From: Robertmurraya sp. FSL R5-0851
GTDB lineage: Bacteria > Bacillota > Bacilli > Bacillales > Cytobacillaceae
Assembly: GCF_038002965.1 (NCBI RefSeq)
Contig: NZ_JBBOOE010000001.1
Span: forward strand, 4,631,001-4,695,000
Direction: 5' to 3'
DNA: 64,000 bases
The position numbers and the translations under genes were made by a program. Positions 8,062 to 17,314 of the stretch are shown here, in pieces. How positions within the stretch are numbered: the stretch's first letter is position 1; every line of letters starts with the position of its first letter. The notes under the pieces are model-generated. The model did not search any database. It saw nothing but the letters and a program-made list of their open reading frames with translations, and had not been told where the DNA came from.

Positions 8062-9088
8062 TGCGCATCATGGCCCTTGTAAGAAGAATTTTAAAACAAA
8101 TTGTTCGTGATAAACGAACGATGCTACTGCTCATTATGGCTCCCATTCTTGTTTTAACGATGCTTCATCTCGTCTTTAATGGAGAAAGCTACTCACCAAA
8201 AGTAGGTTACGTTGACGTTCCTGCTCCCCTTGTAGAACAGCTTGATGATGATGAAGCAACCATCAACCAATACGAAACAACCAACGAAGCAAAGACTGCC
8301 TTAAAGGAACGAAGCATTGATGGCTATGTGAGTATGTCAGGTACCTCTCTTCAGCTAACGTTAGAAGGTAGTGACCCGACCATCAACGGAGCGACGATGA
8401 AGTGGCTACAAGAGTCACTGAAGTCCATGCAGCCTGACTCTTCCGCTACCATGCTTGAAGTCAACTATCTTCACGGTTCAAGCGAGATGAGCCAGTTTGA
8501 TTCGTTTGGACCCGTGTTGTTAGGATTTTTCATCTTCTTTTTCGTATTTCTTATTGCTGGGGTTTCCTTTTTACGTGAACGAACGACTGGAACGCTTGAG
8601 AGGCTGCTCTGCAGTCCCCTTCGAAAATGGGAAATCGTCATTGGCTATGTGGTTGGTTTTGGAATTTTCACGATGATACAAGCGACCATTATTGCCTCCT
8701 ATGCCATCTATGTTCTTGGAATGATGATGGAGGGTGCGTTCGTTTATGTTCTTGTCATCACCTTACTTTTATCTCTGACCGCCTTAACGCTCGGGGTCCT
8801 ATTGTCGGCATTCGCTAACAATGAGTTACAAATGATTCAGTTTATTCCGCTTGTGATTGTTCCACACTACTTTTCTCCGGATTATTTAATCTAGAAACCA
8901 TTTCTGATTATTTAAGCTGGATTGGCCCACTCACTCCCTTGTACTATGGAGCAGACGCCTTAAGAAATGTTATGATAAGAGGGTATGGGTGGGGTGAGAT
9001 TTCATTTGATTTGCTTATGTTAGCAGGATTTTCACTTCTTTTCATGGTTCTAAACATCCTTGCCCTAAAAAAATACCGTTCTATTTAA
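8061..9088 (+). pseudogene. ABC-2 exporter permease, broken by a one-base frameshift
   Basis: The first frame gives 277 residues with an N-terminal membrane anchor, an extracellular domain and several C-terminal helices, then stops at 8894 just after FIPLVIVP. The next frame continues the expected family sequence (LLFSGLFNLETISDYL, then SWIGPLTPLYYGADALRNV) to a stop at 9086-9088. The span is 3n+2 bases, so one base appears missing near 8865-8877. Either the permease lost its last helices or this is an assembly error. Confidence 0.8.
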
Positions 9089-9100
9089 CAAGGAGTTTAT

Positions 9101-9754
9101 ATGTCAGATAATCATATGATTGATGAGATTATAGATAAAAACGAAAATCTTACCGATAAACAAAAGTTCATTCTCGAAGCTGCTATTGAATCCTTCGCTG
9201 AAAAAGGCTACGCCGCTACCTCCACGAGTGAAATCGCAAAGAAAGCAGGTGTTGCCGAAGGGACCATTTTCCGCCATTATAAAACAAAAAAGGATCTCTT
9301 GTTATCGATTGTTGCTCCCATGATGGCAAAGCTAATTGCACCTTTCGTGATAAAAGATTTGAATAAAGTGTTGAACCAGGATTTTGAAAGCTTAGAAGAT
9401 TTTTTACGGGCTATGATTCATAATCGGGCCGCGTTTCTAAATGCCAACATTCCCTTGTTCAAAATTGTTCTGCAGGAACTCCCTTTTCAACCAGAACTAC
9501 AAAAGCAATTCAAGGAGCATATTGCGATTAAGGTTTACGAAAGAATGGAAGCTATTATCAAGCATTATCAAGAGAACGGGCAACTGATTGACCTTCCTCC
9601 TTATCAAGTGGTTCGGATGACCGCTTCCAGTATTTTTGGTTTCCTAATCGGTCGTTATCTTCTTTTTCCCGAGCTAGCTTGGGATGATGAACAAGAAATC
9701 GAAGCAACGATTCAATTTATTTTGCATGGATTAGCACCGAAAGAAAAGGCTTGA
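9101..9754 (+). CDS. TetR/AcrR family transcriptional regulator
   Basis: 217 residues. The helix-turn-helix lies at about 20-65, with the family core FAEKGYAATSTSEIAKKAGV followed by GTIFRHYKTKKDLL, and a variable ligand-binding domain follows. It is 12 bp downstream of the permease and co-directional, so it probably regulates the exporter operon, perhaps through the palindrome at 7302-7319. The inducer is unknown. Confidence 0.87.
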   Translation: MSDNHMIDEIIDKNENLTDKQKFILEAAIESFAEKGYAATSTSEIAKKAGVAEGTIFRHYKTKKDLLLSIVAPMMAKLIAPFVIKDLNKVLNQDFESLEDFLRAMIHNRAAFLNANIPLFKIVLQELPFQPELQKQFKEHIAIKVYERMEAIIKHYQENGQLIDLPPYQVVRMTASSIFGFLIGRYLLFPELAWDDEQEIEATIQFILHGLAPKEKA

Positions 9755-9782
9755 GGATTTTTCCTCAAGCCTTTCTATTTTA
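9745..9782. terminator. Intrinsic terminator between the TetR gene and the HAD gene
   Basis: GGCTTGAGGA and TCCTCAAGCC form a 10-bp stem with TTTCTATTTT after it. The TetR stop codon lies inside the stem. Confidence 0.85.
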
Positions 9783-10637
9783 CTCAGCTAATGCTTTTAG
9801 GATGGCTTCCCCTACACCGCTTTCGTCATTTCTCAATGTTACGTGAGTGCATTGTTCTTTAATATCCTCGTTTGCATTGCCCATGGCTACTGATCGGCCA
9901 ACCACTCGAAACATGGATAAATCATTATAATTATCGCCAACCGCCATGGTGTCTTGTAGGGCAATTCCCCTTTCTTCCACGAACTCAGCTAATGCAATAC
10001 CCTTTTGGGATTGTGTGTTCATCAGCTCTAAGTTCCCAAATGCTGAAGAGGTTACTTCTAGATGATCAATTTGCTTAAGCTTTTGCTCCACCTCATCTAA
10101 AAAGCTATGATCCTTATGGAAAACTAATAGCTTATAAATGGTTTTTTCTCCGTTTAAAATTGGCTCATAGCTATCCACAATATGAACCAAGCCTTTCTCA
10201 TATCTATGTTGCGCTTCTTCTTCCACAAGCTCTCTCGAAAGCTCAGGATTTGCAGTTGTAAAGATATCAATAATGATCTCAACGCCCTTATCATAATCGA
10301 CAGTGTAAGTACCTTCACTTGTATAAATTTCGTAATAAACGCCTTCTTGATTTAACACATCGGCTGCTTGTTTCGCGATTTTGTGATCTAAGGGATGAGC
10401 TTTGACAATTTCGCCTTCTTTTGTTCGAATCTCTGCCCCATTGGCACAAATAAGCGGTAGCTGTAAGCCAGATTCTTGTAAAACTGACATAGCCTCTTCG
10501 TAGGAGCGACCCGTTGCAATAACCACTTCTACGCCTGAATTCAATGCTTTTTGAATCGCCTCGAGGTTCTTTTCGGATACTTCCTGCTTTGAGTTTAATA
10601 ATGTTCCATCCATATCACTAGCGATGCATTTAATCAT
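9780..10637 (-). CDS. Cof-type HAD family phosphatase
   Basis: About 285 residues. The four HAD motifs are visible: DMDGTLLNS (nucleophile aspartate near residue 8), ATGRS near 41, a lysine in the KLLVFHK region near 185, and GDNYNDLSMF near 233. These Cof-type enzymes dephosphorylate sugar phosphates and similar metabolites, and the substrate cannot be told here. The ATG at 10637 has GAGGTGG eight bases upstream; a GTG at 10649 overlaps that site and is rejected. Confidence 0.85.
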   Translation of the reverse strand: MIKCIASDMDGTLLNSKQEVSEKNLEAIQKALNSGVEVVIATGRSYEEAMSVLQESGLQLPLICANGAEIRTKEGEIVKAHPLDHKIAKQAADVLNQEGVYYEIYTSEGTYTVDYDKGVEIIIDIFTTANPELSRELVEEEAQHRYEKGLVHIVDSYEPILNGEKTIYKLLVFHKDHSFLDEVEQKLKQIDHLEVTSSAFGNLELMNTQSQKGIALAEFVEERGIALQDTMAVGDNYNDLSMFRVVGRSVAMGNANEDIKEQCTHVTLRNDESGVGEAILKALAE

Positions 10638-10651
10638 AATCAGTTCCACCT

Positions 10652-11314
10652 CTATATGTATTTACTACCTTCACGAATGCTGAGCTTAGATAAAGACGTG
10701 CGCTCAATAAAATTCTTTACACTGCTCGGATTCGTTTTTGAGTATTCACGCAATGCCCAGCCAATCCCCTTTTGTATAAAAAACTCCTTGCTGTCGGCGT
10801 TTTCTTTACAATAACGATACAAAAGCTCTTCATTTGTATTCTTTTTATATTTTAGCTGAAAAAGAATTGCTGCGCGCCTTAACCATAAATCATCACCATA
10901 CGCCCAATTATCAATCGTTTCTTTAATTACTTCTGGATGATCGGCTGCTATTTTTCCGACTGCTTTGGGAGCGAGAACATCAACCGTGTCCCACCATGAC
11001 TTGGTGGTGATGAGCTTTTCAATTCCAGGCAGATGCCTTTTTTCCAGCTTTTTTAACGATTTTTCCATATAATCAAGTGCAGCTGCTTGAAACTCCCTTT
11101 CTGGAAGGGCCCAGACCTCTTCGACAAACTCTTCATTATATGGCTGTTTTAATATACCCGTTTCCTCAAAAAACTGCTTCATAAGCTCTCGTCTTAATGG
11201 CGTTTTGATTCCTAGAAAAGGAAACTGGTTTCGCATATATTTTTCCATATAATAAGCATTCTCGCGATTTCCATTCGCTCGAAATAATTTCGTTAGGATG
11301 AGGATCTCTTTCAT
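10652..11314 (-). CDS. alkD: DNA alkylation repair protein, AlkD-like DNA glycosylase
   Basis: 220 residues of HEAT-like helical repeats. The family core is obvious: MRNQFPFLGIKTPLRREL near residue 27, WALPEREFQAAALDYM near 68, TTKSWWDTVD near 103, and WLRRAAILFQLKYK near 144. In Bacillus cereus AlkD excises positively charged alkyl-purines. The aspartate in the WWDTVD segment corresponds to its essential residue. Start supported by AAAGGAG. Confidence 0.88.
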   Translation of the reverse strand: MKEILILTKLFRANGNRENAYYMEKYMRNQFPFLGIKTPLRRELMKQFFEETGILKQPYNEEFVEEVWALPEREFQAAALDYMEKSLKKLEKRHLPGIEKLITTKSWWDTVDVLAPKAVGKIAADHPEVIKETIDNWAYGDDLWLRRAAILFQLKYKKNTNEELLYRYCKENADSKEFFIQKGIGWALREYSKTNPSSVKNFIERTSLSKLSIREGSKYI

Positions 11315-11500
11315 ACAGTGCTCCTTTATTGTGACATAACTTTATTGTAAAAGTTTTTTCGTAAATTTTCCAACAATGCAACTGTAAAAATTTATTAAAA
11401 TCGGACATCCTCGAAAGTAGGGGCCCGTTTTGAAGTGCTTTTCTTAAAATACGTGCTGATATGACAGTCGTAAGGACATCGTTATTGGTATATAAAAAAG
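11315..11500. other. Intergenic stretch with no supported gene
   Basis: AT-rich sequence upstream of alkD on the minus strand. It presumably holds the alkD promoter, but I see no convincing -10/-35 pair and no open frame with a ribosome site. Confidence 0.4.
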
Positions 11501-11715
11501 GAAAACTCTCCATGCTCAACAAAAGTACGTTAAACGGAGATTTTCCGGTTAAATGCAGAATGGAGCTCATTTCGGGGTAAATAAGGGAAGGATTTCCGCT
11601 TATGCAAGGTAAAACCTCCCCTTTTCGGGTTTTTTGAGCCAATAGGCGGAATCTCTCCGTCTAATTAAAGCTTTTTTAATAACAATTACCAATTAAGCGG
11701 AATTTCTCCGTCTAT
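11501..11715. repeat. Degenerate CGGA-N-TCCG palindrome array, roughly 51-59 bp spacing
   Basis: Related palindromes occur near 11535 (CGGAGATTTTCCG), 11588 (GGAAATCC-type, reverse orientation), 11646 (GCGGAATCTCTCCGTCTA) and 11697 (GCGGAATTTCTCCGTCTA). The last two are 51 bp apart. Weaker fragments lie near 11503. The sequences between units differ. No gene is visible. Confidence 0.6.
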
Positions 11716-11763
11716 CAGTTCAGGTGCTTAACCTGAGCTTCCATCCCATAATGAGGACGGTCC

Positions 11764-11800
11764 ATAGAAAAAGGCATGAACCCAGATGAGTTCATGCCAG
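11764..11800 (-). terminator. Intrinsic terminator after the Gly-rich gene
   Basis: On the minus strand GGCATGAACTC pairs with GGGTTCATGCC, followed by TTTTTC, 14 bases after the stop codon at 11813. Confidence 0.8.
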
Positions 11801-11812
11801 CTCTAATGTTTA

Positions 11813-12325
11813 TTATCTTCCACCGCATTGGAAGCTACTGATTCTTCTTAAATCAGTCCCATAATAAACCCAACGTCTATTTCTCCAACGGTATCCCGCA
11901 ATAGAATCTCTTCCAACATACGTTGGATAGAACCAGAAGCTATTTCCATTAACTAACCAAATATACGTGAAGCGGAATCGGCATCTTCTAATGGCACCAG
12001 GGTCGACCGCAAAAGGGGAAACACCTTGTTGCGGTGTGTAAGAAGGTGGTGGGCTTGATGGTGGACCGTATTGGTCACCCCCACCAGGAAAACCGCCGCC
12101 CGGGAAGCCTCCTCCTGGAAAACCGCCGCCCGGAAAGCCCCCTCCTGGGAAACCTCCTCCGCCTGGGAATCCACCACCCGGGAAACCTCCTCCTGGAAAT
12201 CCACCGCCTGGGAAGCCTCCTCCTGGAAATCCACCTGGGAACCCGCCAGTTGTTGGCTGCTGTCGGTCATCTAAAAAATAATTTGGATGATAATAGTTCA
12301 CATTCATACCCCTCTCTACATACAT
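11813..12325 (-). CDS. Glycine-rich protein with about eleven tandem FPGGG repeats
   Basis: About 170 residues in three parts: a short Tyr/Asn head (YYHPNYFLDDRQQ), then about 55 residues of FPGGG repeats (DNA near 12085-12250), then a Pro-rich hinge and a basic, Tyr/Trp-rich tail with WLVNGNSFWFYPTYVG. There is no signal peptide or sorting motif. I do not recognise the function; composition suggests a structural coat or exosporium-type protein. The alternative start at 12304 has GAGAGGGG unusually close upstream. Confidence 0.7.
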   Translation of the reverse strand: MYVERGMNVNYYHPNYFLDDRQQPTTGGFPGGFPGGGFPGGGFPGGGFPGGGFPGGGGFPGGGFPGGGFPGGGFPGGGFPGGGDQYGPPSSPPPSYTPQQGVSPFAVDPGAIRRCRFRFTYIWLVNGNSFWFYPTYVGRDSIAGYRWRNRRWVYYGTDLRRISSFQCGGR

Positions 12326-12370
12326 CTCGTTGTAATGTATGCAAAACGCCTATGAGGGGTGAGTGATCCA

Positions 12371-13465
12371 TTATTTTTCTTCGAGCTGATGAATCATTTC
12401 TTGAACACGTTCGGTTAGTTCATTAACCTTGTCAAAGTCCATAGCATCTGTATATATTTGCTCGAGTTCTTGATTGTAATCACTGGATTCCTTTAAAAAG
12501 CCGATCGCTTGATCCATCATATTTTTATAGGCTGTTTTATGGTTTGAAATCTCTTCTTCAAAAATTTCATCGGTTCCACTAGCAATGACGGAGCCGTACA
12601 TATCAACAATCTCGTCTCCATCTCTGCTTGGGAAATATTCATGTGGCGCCGTACTATCAAAGATAGCCATTCCTAACTCTCTAACAATGACCATATCCAA
12701 ACTATTTGGATCAAATCCACAATGATACACTTCTACATCTAATCCGCGGACTTGTGCTTCTTCAGCAATTTTCCTTAACATCGTTGATTTTCCGGAGCCC
12801 GGTCTTCCTTTTATAAAATACCTTTTTGCAACGTCTTCTGTTAAATTTGGAACATGGTCAACCGCTCCAACCGGAGTAGCTGCGCCTAGAAACCGGTGCT
12901 TTACCGCTGATTCTTTATTTAAGGTCATACTTCCATAAAACTGTGAGACTAATTTTCTAGTTAAATCATCTGCTTTCTGGAAATCCATCGCTTCAATATA
13001 GATTTTTTCCCAATTGTCATGAATGCTTAACGCTTCGGCAAAGTGCTCATATGCTTTTTGTTTGGCATTACCTGCTAGCATGGACAATCTAAGAATTTGA
13101 TCCTTGTGTTCTACTAGTTTGCTTGAGTCCCAGGCTTCTCCTAGGTTTACGTATTCCTCAATTGCACCAAGTGCTCTTGGGGTAATCGTATAGAAGCTCG
13201 AACCGTTCACAATTCCCACCTTGAGCTCCGGAATGATCACTCCATCAACAGAGGAAGTATCTAACGGACAATGCAGGTATTCCACTTGATAATTTCTTCC
13301 TGTCCAGTATTCTCCCACTTTCTTCATAAGTGTTGATTTTCCTGTTCCCGGAGCCCCTTGCAATATAAAAACTCTCTGTAAATCTTTTAAACAGTCATCA
13401 AATAAGCTATGAAAACCCTTAGCTGTATTTCCGCCAGCATAGTAGTTTCTAACACTCCCAGCCAT
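12371..13465 (-). CDS. Double P-loop ATPase of the PRK06851 type
   Basis: About 364 residues consisting of two similar halves, each opening with a P-loop: GAPGTGKST near residue 38 and GRPGSGKST near 220. Each half ends with a helical EQIY/EKIYIEAMDF segment, which indicates internal duplication. Proteins of this type are common in Bacillales, but no reaction is established that I know of. The ATG at 13465 is nine bases from AAAGGA; the GTG two codons earlier is too close to it. Confidence 0.75.
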   Translation of the reverse strand: MAGSVRNYYAGGNTAKGFHSLFDDCLKDLQRVFILQGAPGTGKSTLMKKVGEYWTGRNYQVEYLHCPLDTSSVDGVIIPELKVGIVNGSSFYTITPRALGAIEEYVNLGEAWDSSKLVEHKDQILRLSMLAGNAKQKAYEHFAEALSIHDNWEKIYIEAMDFQKADDLTRKLVSQFYGSMTLNKESAVKHRFLGAATPVGAVDHVPNLTEDVAKRYFIKGRPGSGKSTMLRKIAEEAQVRGLDVEVYHCGFDPNSLDMVIVRELGMAIFDSTAPHEYFPSRDGDEIVDMYGSVIASGTDEIFEEEISNHKTAYKNMMDQAIGFLKESSDYNQELEQIYTDAMDFDKVNELTERVQEMIHQLEEK

Positions 13466-13576
13466 CTGCACACATCCTTTGCTGAAAATTCATACGTGGA
13501 GCATTAAAATATATGCGATTCTCACCTTGTCTTAGCACATGATCTAACATAGAGGATGACCAAATATGATTTTTAC

Positions 13577-14059
13577 TTATTCATTCGTGAGCCCCGCTAT
13601 TTTTCCACCTGTAACAGAAAGTAAGTCTTGCAGCTTCAGTTCCATTTGGACTCCGATTTTCCCACCACTTACGATGATGGAGGATAATTCCTCTGCACTT
13701 TCGTCAACGACCGTTGGGTATTGTTTTTTCATGCCAACGGGAGAGCATCCGCCACGAATATAACCTGTCCATTTTTGAATATCCTTGACGGGAATCATCT
13801 CTATTTTCTTCTCACCACATGCTTGTGCCCCTTTTTTCAGGTTTAGCTCCTTCTCAACAGGAACGATAAAAACATACAGTTGCTTGCTCGCACCTTGGGC
13901 AACCAGCGTTTTATACACCTGGTTCGGGTCTTTTCCTATCTTTTCTGCCACAGACACTCCATCAATTTTCCCATCTTGTGAATCGTAGGTGATTAATTCA
14001 TAGTCGATTTTTTTACTATCTAGAATTCGCATCGCATTGGTTTTTGCCTGTTTCGCCAT
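13577..14059 (-). CDS. ybaK: Cys-tRNA(Pro)/aminoacyl-tRNA deacylase, YbaK family
   Basis: About 160 residues of the YbaK/EbsC fold, a trans-editing hydrolase that clears Cys-tRNA(Pro). Family motifs seen are VYKTLVAQG near residue 50, VPVEKELNLKK near 66, and GYIRGGCSPVGMKK near 98, which forms the substrate pocket. The ATG at 14059 lies six bases after AAGGGTG; a GTG three codons earlier overlaps the ribosome site. Confidence 0.88.
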   Translation of the reverse strand: MAKQAKTNAMRILDSKKIDYELITYDSQDGKIDGVSVAEKIGKDPNQVYKTLVAQGASKQLYVFIVPVEKELNLKKGAQACGEKKIEMIPVKDIQKWTGYIRGGCSPVGMKKQYPTVVDESAEELSSIIVSGGKIGVQMELKLQDLLSVTGGKIAGLTNE

Positions 14060-14087
14060 ACACCGCACCCTTTTTAATTTTTATGAT

Positions 14088-14121
14088 ACGAAAAAAGGCA
14101 GGGAGATACAATTCCCTGACC
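14088..14121 (-). terminator. Intrinsic terminator after the first UDP-glucose dehydrogenase gene
   Basis: CAGGGA/TCCCTG stem followed on the minus strand by CTTTTTTCG, 14 bases beyond the stop codon at 14135. Confidence 0.75.
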
Positions 14122-14134
14122 ACTGAAGATCTAT

Positions 14135-15454
14135 TTAATAACGAAATATAGGTGTTTTCCTCTCCACTACTTCTCGACCGATGGAGATATACGTGATATC
14201 TGCTTGCTGCGCTTCTTCTAGCTTATAACAATTTCGACCGTCGATAAGAAGTGGTTCTCGCATCATTTGTTTGTACTTCTCGAGTGGAAATTCTTTAATT
14301 TCTCCCCACTCCGTTACGATACATACTAAATCAGCTTGGTCTATAGCGTTCTCAATCGTTTCTGAATAGTGGATTGCTTTTTTATATCTCTTTTTGACAT
14401 GATTGTGAGCAACCGGGTCATACGCTCGGACAAGGGCCCCTGCCTCTAACAAATTATCTATCAGCGGAATAGAGGGAGCATCCCTTATATCATCTGTATT
14501 TGGTTTAAAGGAAAGACCCAAAACAGCAACGTTTTTTCCTTCAACCGTCCCCATCCGATCCATTGCCTTTTCAAAAAGAAGTGACTTTTGCTTTTCATTC
14601 ACCTTTATCACGGATTGGAGAATTTGAAACTCGTATCCGTACATACTTGCCACATTTTCTAATGCTTTTGTATCCTTTGGAAAACAGGACCCGCCAAAAC
14701 CAATTCCCGCCTTTAAAAATGGCGTTCCAATTCGACTGTCCATCCCCATTCCAAGCGCTACATCCTCTACGTTTGCACCTGTATGTTCACAAAGCTTCGC
14801 TATTTCATTAATAAACGATATCTTTGTCGCTAAAAAGGTATTGGATGCATACTTAACCATTTCCGCACTTCGAACACTCATATGAATAATCGGAATTTGA
14901 AGAGGTTGAAAGATTTTCTCTACTATCTCCTTGGCTTCATTGTGATTGGAACCAATCACAATCCGATCACCGTGAAACGTATCATAGATGCCAGAACCTT
15001 CTCTTAGGAATTCTGGATTAGAGACTACATCGACAGAAACACCTTTCTCGTCAAATGTTGCTTGGAGCCGGTCATTGGTACCGATGGGGACGGTGCTTTT
15101 TGTTACGATGATTGTATGTGAAATGATATACTGTGCAATGGTTTCTACAGCTTGTTCAATGAATGTTAGGTCTGCTGCTCCATCTTCTTTTTCTGGAGTT
15201 CCAACGGCTAGAAAAATTACATCGGATTCCTTATAAGCTTGCTTTGCATCTGTAGAAAAGTGGAGTCTTTTTCCGTGAAGCTGCTTTAACAGTAACTCTT
15301 CTAACCCCGGTTCATAAATCGGACAAATGCCCTCTTTGAGAAGATTGATTTTTTGTTCATCCGTATCAAAACAAACCACCTCATGCCCTATTTCAGCTAA
15401 GCAAACACCTGTTACCAATCCAACATACCCTGTCCCGCAAACGGTAATTTCCAT
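14135..15454 (-). CDS. UDP-glucose 6-dehydrogenase (paralogue 1)
   Basis: 439 residues. Oxidises UDP-glucose to UDP-glucuronate with two NAD+. The Rossmann motif GTGYVGLVTGVCLAEIGH opens the protein and the catalytic cysteine sits in GIGFGGSCFPKD near residue 255. The ATG at 15454 has GGAGGG upstream; the open frame extends to 15580 without a ribosome site. TuaD/YtcA-like; a second copy lies at 31145-32464. No polysaccharide genes adjoin this copy, so its pathway is unclear. Confidence 0.9.
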   Translation of the reverse strand: MEITVCGTGYVGLVTGVCLAEIGHEVVCFDTDEQKINLLKEGICPIYEPGLEELLLKQLHGKRLHFSTDAKQAYKESDVIFLAVGTPEKEDGAADLTFIEQAVETIAQYIISHTIIVTKSTVPIGTNDRLQATFDEKGVSVDVVSNPEFLREGSGIYDTFHGDRIVIGSNHNEAKEIVEKIFQPLQIPIIHMSVRSAEMVKYASNTFLATKISFINEIAKLCEHTGANVEDVALGMGMDSRIGTPFLKAGIGFGGSCFPKDTKALENVASMYGYEFQILQSVIKVNEKQKSLLFEKAMDRMGTVEGKNVAVLGLSFKPNTDDIRDAPSIPLIDNLLEAGALVRAYDPVAHNHVKKRYKKAIHYSETIENAIDQADLVCIVTEWGEIKEFPLEKYKQMMREPLLIDGRNCYKLEEAQQADITYISIGREVVERKTPIFRY

Positions 15455-15582
15455 CCAGACCCTCCCCACTGATTTCTTTCCTGTCTTATTATCAGTATAG
15501 TTTGTTGGAATGAAGAGAATTGCTAAGATCGTGTTAAGAAATTGAAAAGACCATATCAATGGGGGATATGGTCTAAGCAATA

Positions 15583-17247
15583 TTATGTCAAACGATATAC
15601 TCTTGTTTCGAACGGCTTGATTGTAAATCCGTTCGTATTGTCGTGGGAATCTACCTCGTAGTTGGCTAATAACAGCTGATCGTATTTTAATTCTAGCCCG
15701 TCTATAGCAAATGTTGCTGCTTCCCCTGTTAGATTCGATAGAACAACAACCTTATCGTTCTCGTTTTCTCGTGTATACACATAAATTTGCGGATCTTCTT
15801 CTAATAGAAGTTCATATTTACCGTACGTAAACACGTCATTGTTCTTTTTCAGCTGAATCATTCTTTTATAAAAAGAGAGGATAGAGTGTTCGTCTTCTAG
15901 CTGCTTTTTCACATTGATGTCTTTATAGTTTGGGTTCACCTTCATCCAAGGTGTTCCTGTTGTAAATCCCGCTTCGTGATCGTCCGACCATTGCATTGGA
16001 GTACGGCTATTGTCTCTTGAAGTGGCCCAAATGATTTCCATAATGTCCTCATGTGAAACCCCTTCTTCACGCTTCAAACGATACATATTTTTGACAGCCA
16101 CATCATCGTAATCGTCAATACTTGGGAATTGAACATTGGTCATTCCAATTTCCTGACCTTGATAAATAAATGGTGTTCCCTGCATGAGGAAATACATCGC
16201 GGCCATGCTTGTTGCACTTTCGTACCAGTATTCTTTGTCGTTCCCCCATGTGGAGACAATTCGCGGCTTATCATGATTTTCAATAAACAGCGCATTCCAG
16301 CCGTCCTTTTCTAATCCCTTTTGCCAGCGTGTGAGCACTTGTTTCAAGCCCAAAATATCAAGACCTTTGGCAGGATCAGTATCCCATAGATCCAGATGCT
16401 CAAATTGGAATACCATGTTCATCTTACCTTCTTCTTCTCCTACCCAAAGATGCGCTTCGTCTACCGACACCCCATTCGCTTCTCCCACAGTCATCACATC
16501 ATATTTGCCGTACGTCTTTTCTTGCATTTCAGCAAGGAACTCATGAATTCCCTCCTGATTCATATGCATGTCAAAAGAAGAAACGTATTTCTTATTTTCT
16601 GGGTTTGGCATATCTGGGAATCCTGGACGCTTCTTAATATGGCTAATCGCATCAATCCGGAACCCGTCTATGCCTTTATCCAACCAGTAGTTCATCATAC
16701 TATAGACAGCTTCACGAACTTCAGGGTTTTCCCAATTCAAGTCAGGCTGCTTGGTTGAAAACACATGCATATAATATTGCTTCGTTTGTTCATCGTATTG
16801 CCAAGCAGAACCTCCGAAAATACTTTCCCAGTTATTTGGCTCTGCTTCATCTTTCCCGTCACGCCAAATATACCAATCGCGCTTTGGATTGTCCTTAGAC
16901 TGACGTGATTCGATAAACCATTGATGCTCATCACTTGTATGATTAGGAACCAGATCAATAATCAGTTTCATTCCACGAACATGAACAGCTGCTAACAGAG
17001 CATCAAAGTCCAACATCGTTCCAAAGTCTTCCATAATGTCTTCGTAATCAGATATATCGTATCCGTTATCGTCATTTGGTGATTTATACATAGGACAAAT
17101 CCAAATCACATCAATCCCAAGATCTTTTATATAATCAAGTCGTTGAATGATTCCCTGTAAATCGCCAATTCCATCTCCATTTGAATCCTGGAAGCTTCTT
17201 GGATAAATCTGATAGGCCACAGCTTCCTTCCACCATATCTTCTTCAT
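15583..17247 (-). CDS. GH13 alpha-glucosidase, predicted alpha-1,4 preference
   Basis: About 554 residues, cytoplasmic, MalL-like. Catalytic regions visible: DLVPNHTSDEH near 98, GFRIDAISHI near 196 with the nucleophile Asp, TVGEANGV near 254 with the acid Glu, and IENHDKPR near 322. The residue after the nucleophile is Ala. In this subfamily Ala/Thr there goes with alpha-1,4 activity and Val with alpha-1,6 (established for isomaltase versus maltase). The ATG at 17247 follows GAGGGG. Confidence 0.88.
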   Translation of the reverse strand: MKKIWWKEAVAYQIYPRSFQDSNGDGIGDLQGIIQRLDYIKDLGIDVIWICPMYKSPNDDNGYDISDYEDIMEDFGTMLDFDALLAAVHVRGMKLIIDLVPNHTSDEHQWFIESRQSKDNPKRDWYIWRDGKDEAEPNNWESIFGGSAWQYDEQTKQYYMHVFSTKQPDLNWENPEVREAVYSMMNYWLDKGIDGFRIDAISHIKKRPGFPDMPNPENKKYVSSFDMHMNQEGIHEFLAEMQEKTYGKYDVMTVGEANGVSVDEAHLWVGEEEGKMNMVFQFEHLDLWDTDPAKGLDILGLKQVLTRWQKGLEKDGWNALFIENHDKPRIVSTWGNDKEYWYESATSMAAMYFLMQGTPFIYQGQEIGMTNVQFPSIDDYDDVAVKNMYRLKREEGVSHEDIMEIIWATSRDNSRTPMQWSDDHEAGFTTGTPWMKVNPNYKDINVKKQLEDEHSILSFYKRMIQLKKNNDVFTYGKYELLLEEDPQIYVYTRENENDKVVVLSNLTGEAATFAIDGLELKYDQLLLANYEVDSHDNTNGFTIKPFETRVYRLT

Positions 17248-17302
17248 ATATAACCCCTCTGACATTCTATTTTTTCATGCTGTAAACGGCTTTTTAGATA
17301 GC

Positions 17303-17314
17303 GCAACCGTTTGC
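17303..17314. promoter_or_regulatory. LacI-family/CcpA-like operator upstream of the first alpha-glucosidase
   Basis: GCAAACGGTTGC on the minus strand, 56 bp before the start codon. It differs at one base from the perfect palindrome upstream of the second alpha-glucosidase gene at 27904-27915 and resembles a cre or MalR-type site. Confidence 0.6.

Noticed and set aside
11166..11642. 158-residue minus-strand ORF overlapping alkD
   Set aside because: Overlaps alkD in another frame and runs through the repeat array; no ribosome site or recognisable domain.
12071..12366. Plus-strand ORFs opposite the Gly-rich gene
   Set aside because: They are mirror frames of the GC-rich FPGGG repeat with no ribosome sites.
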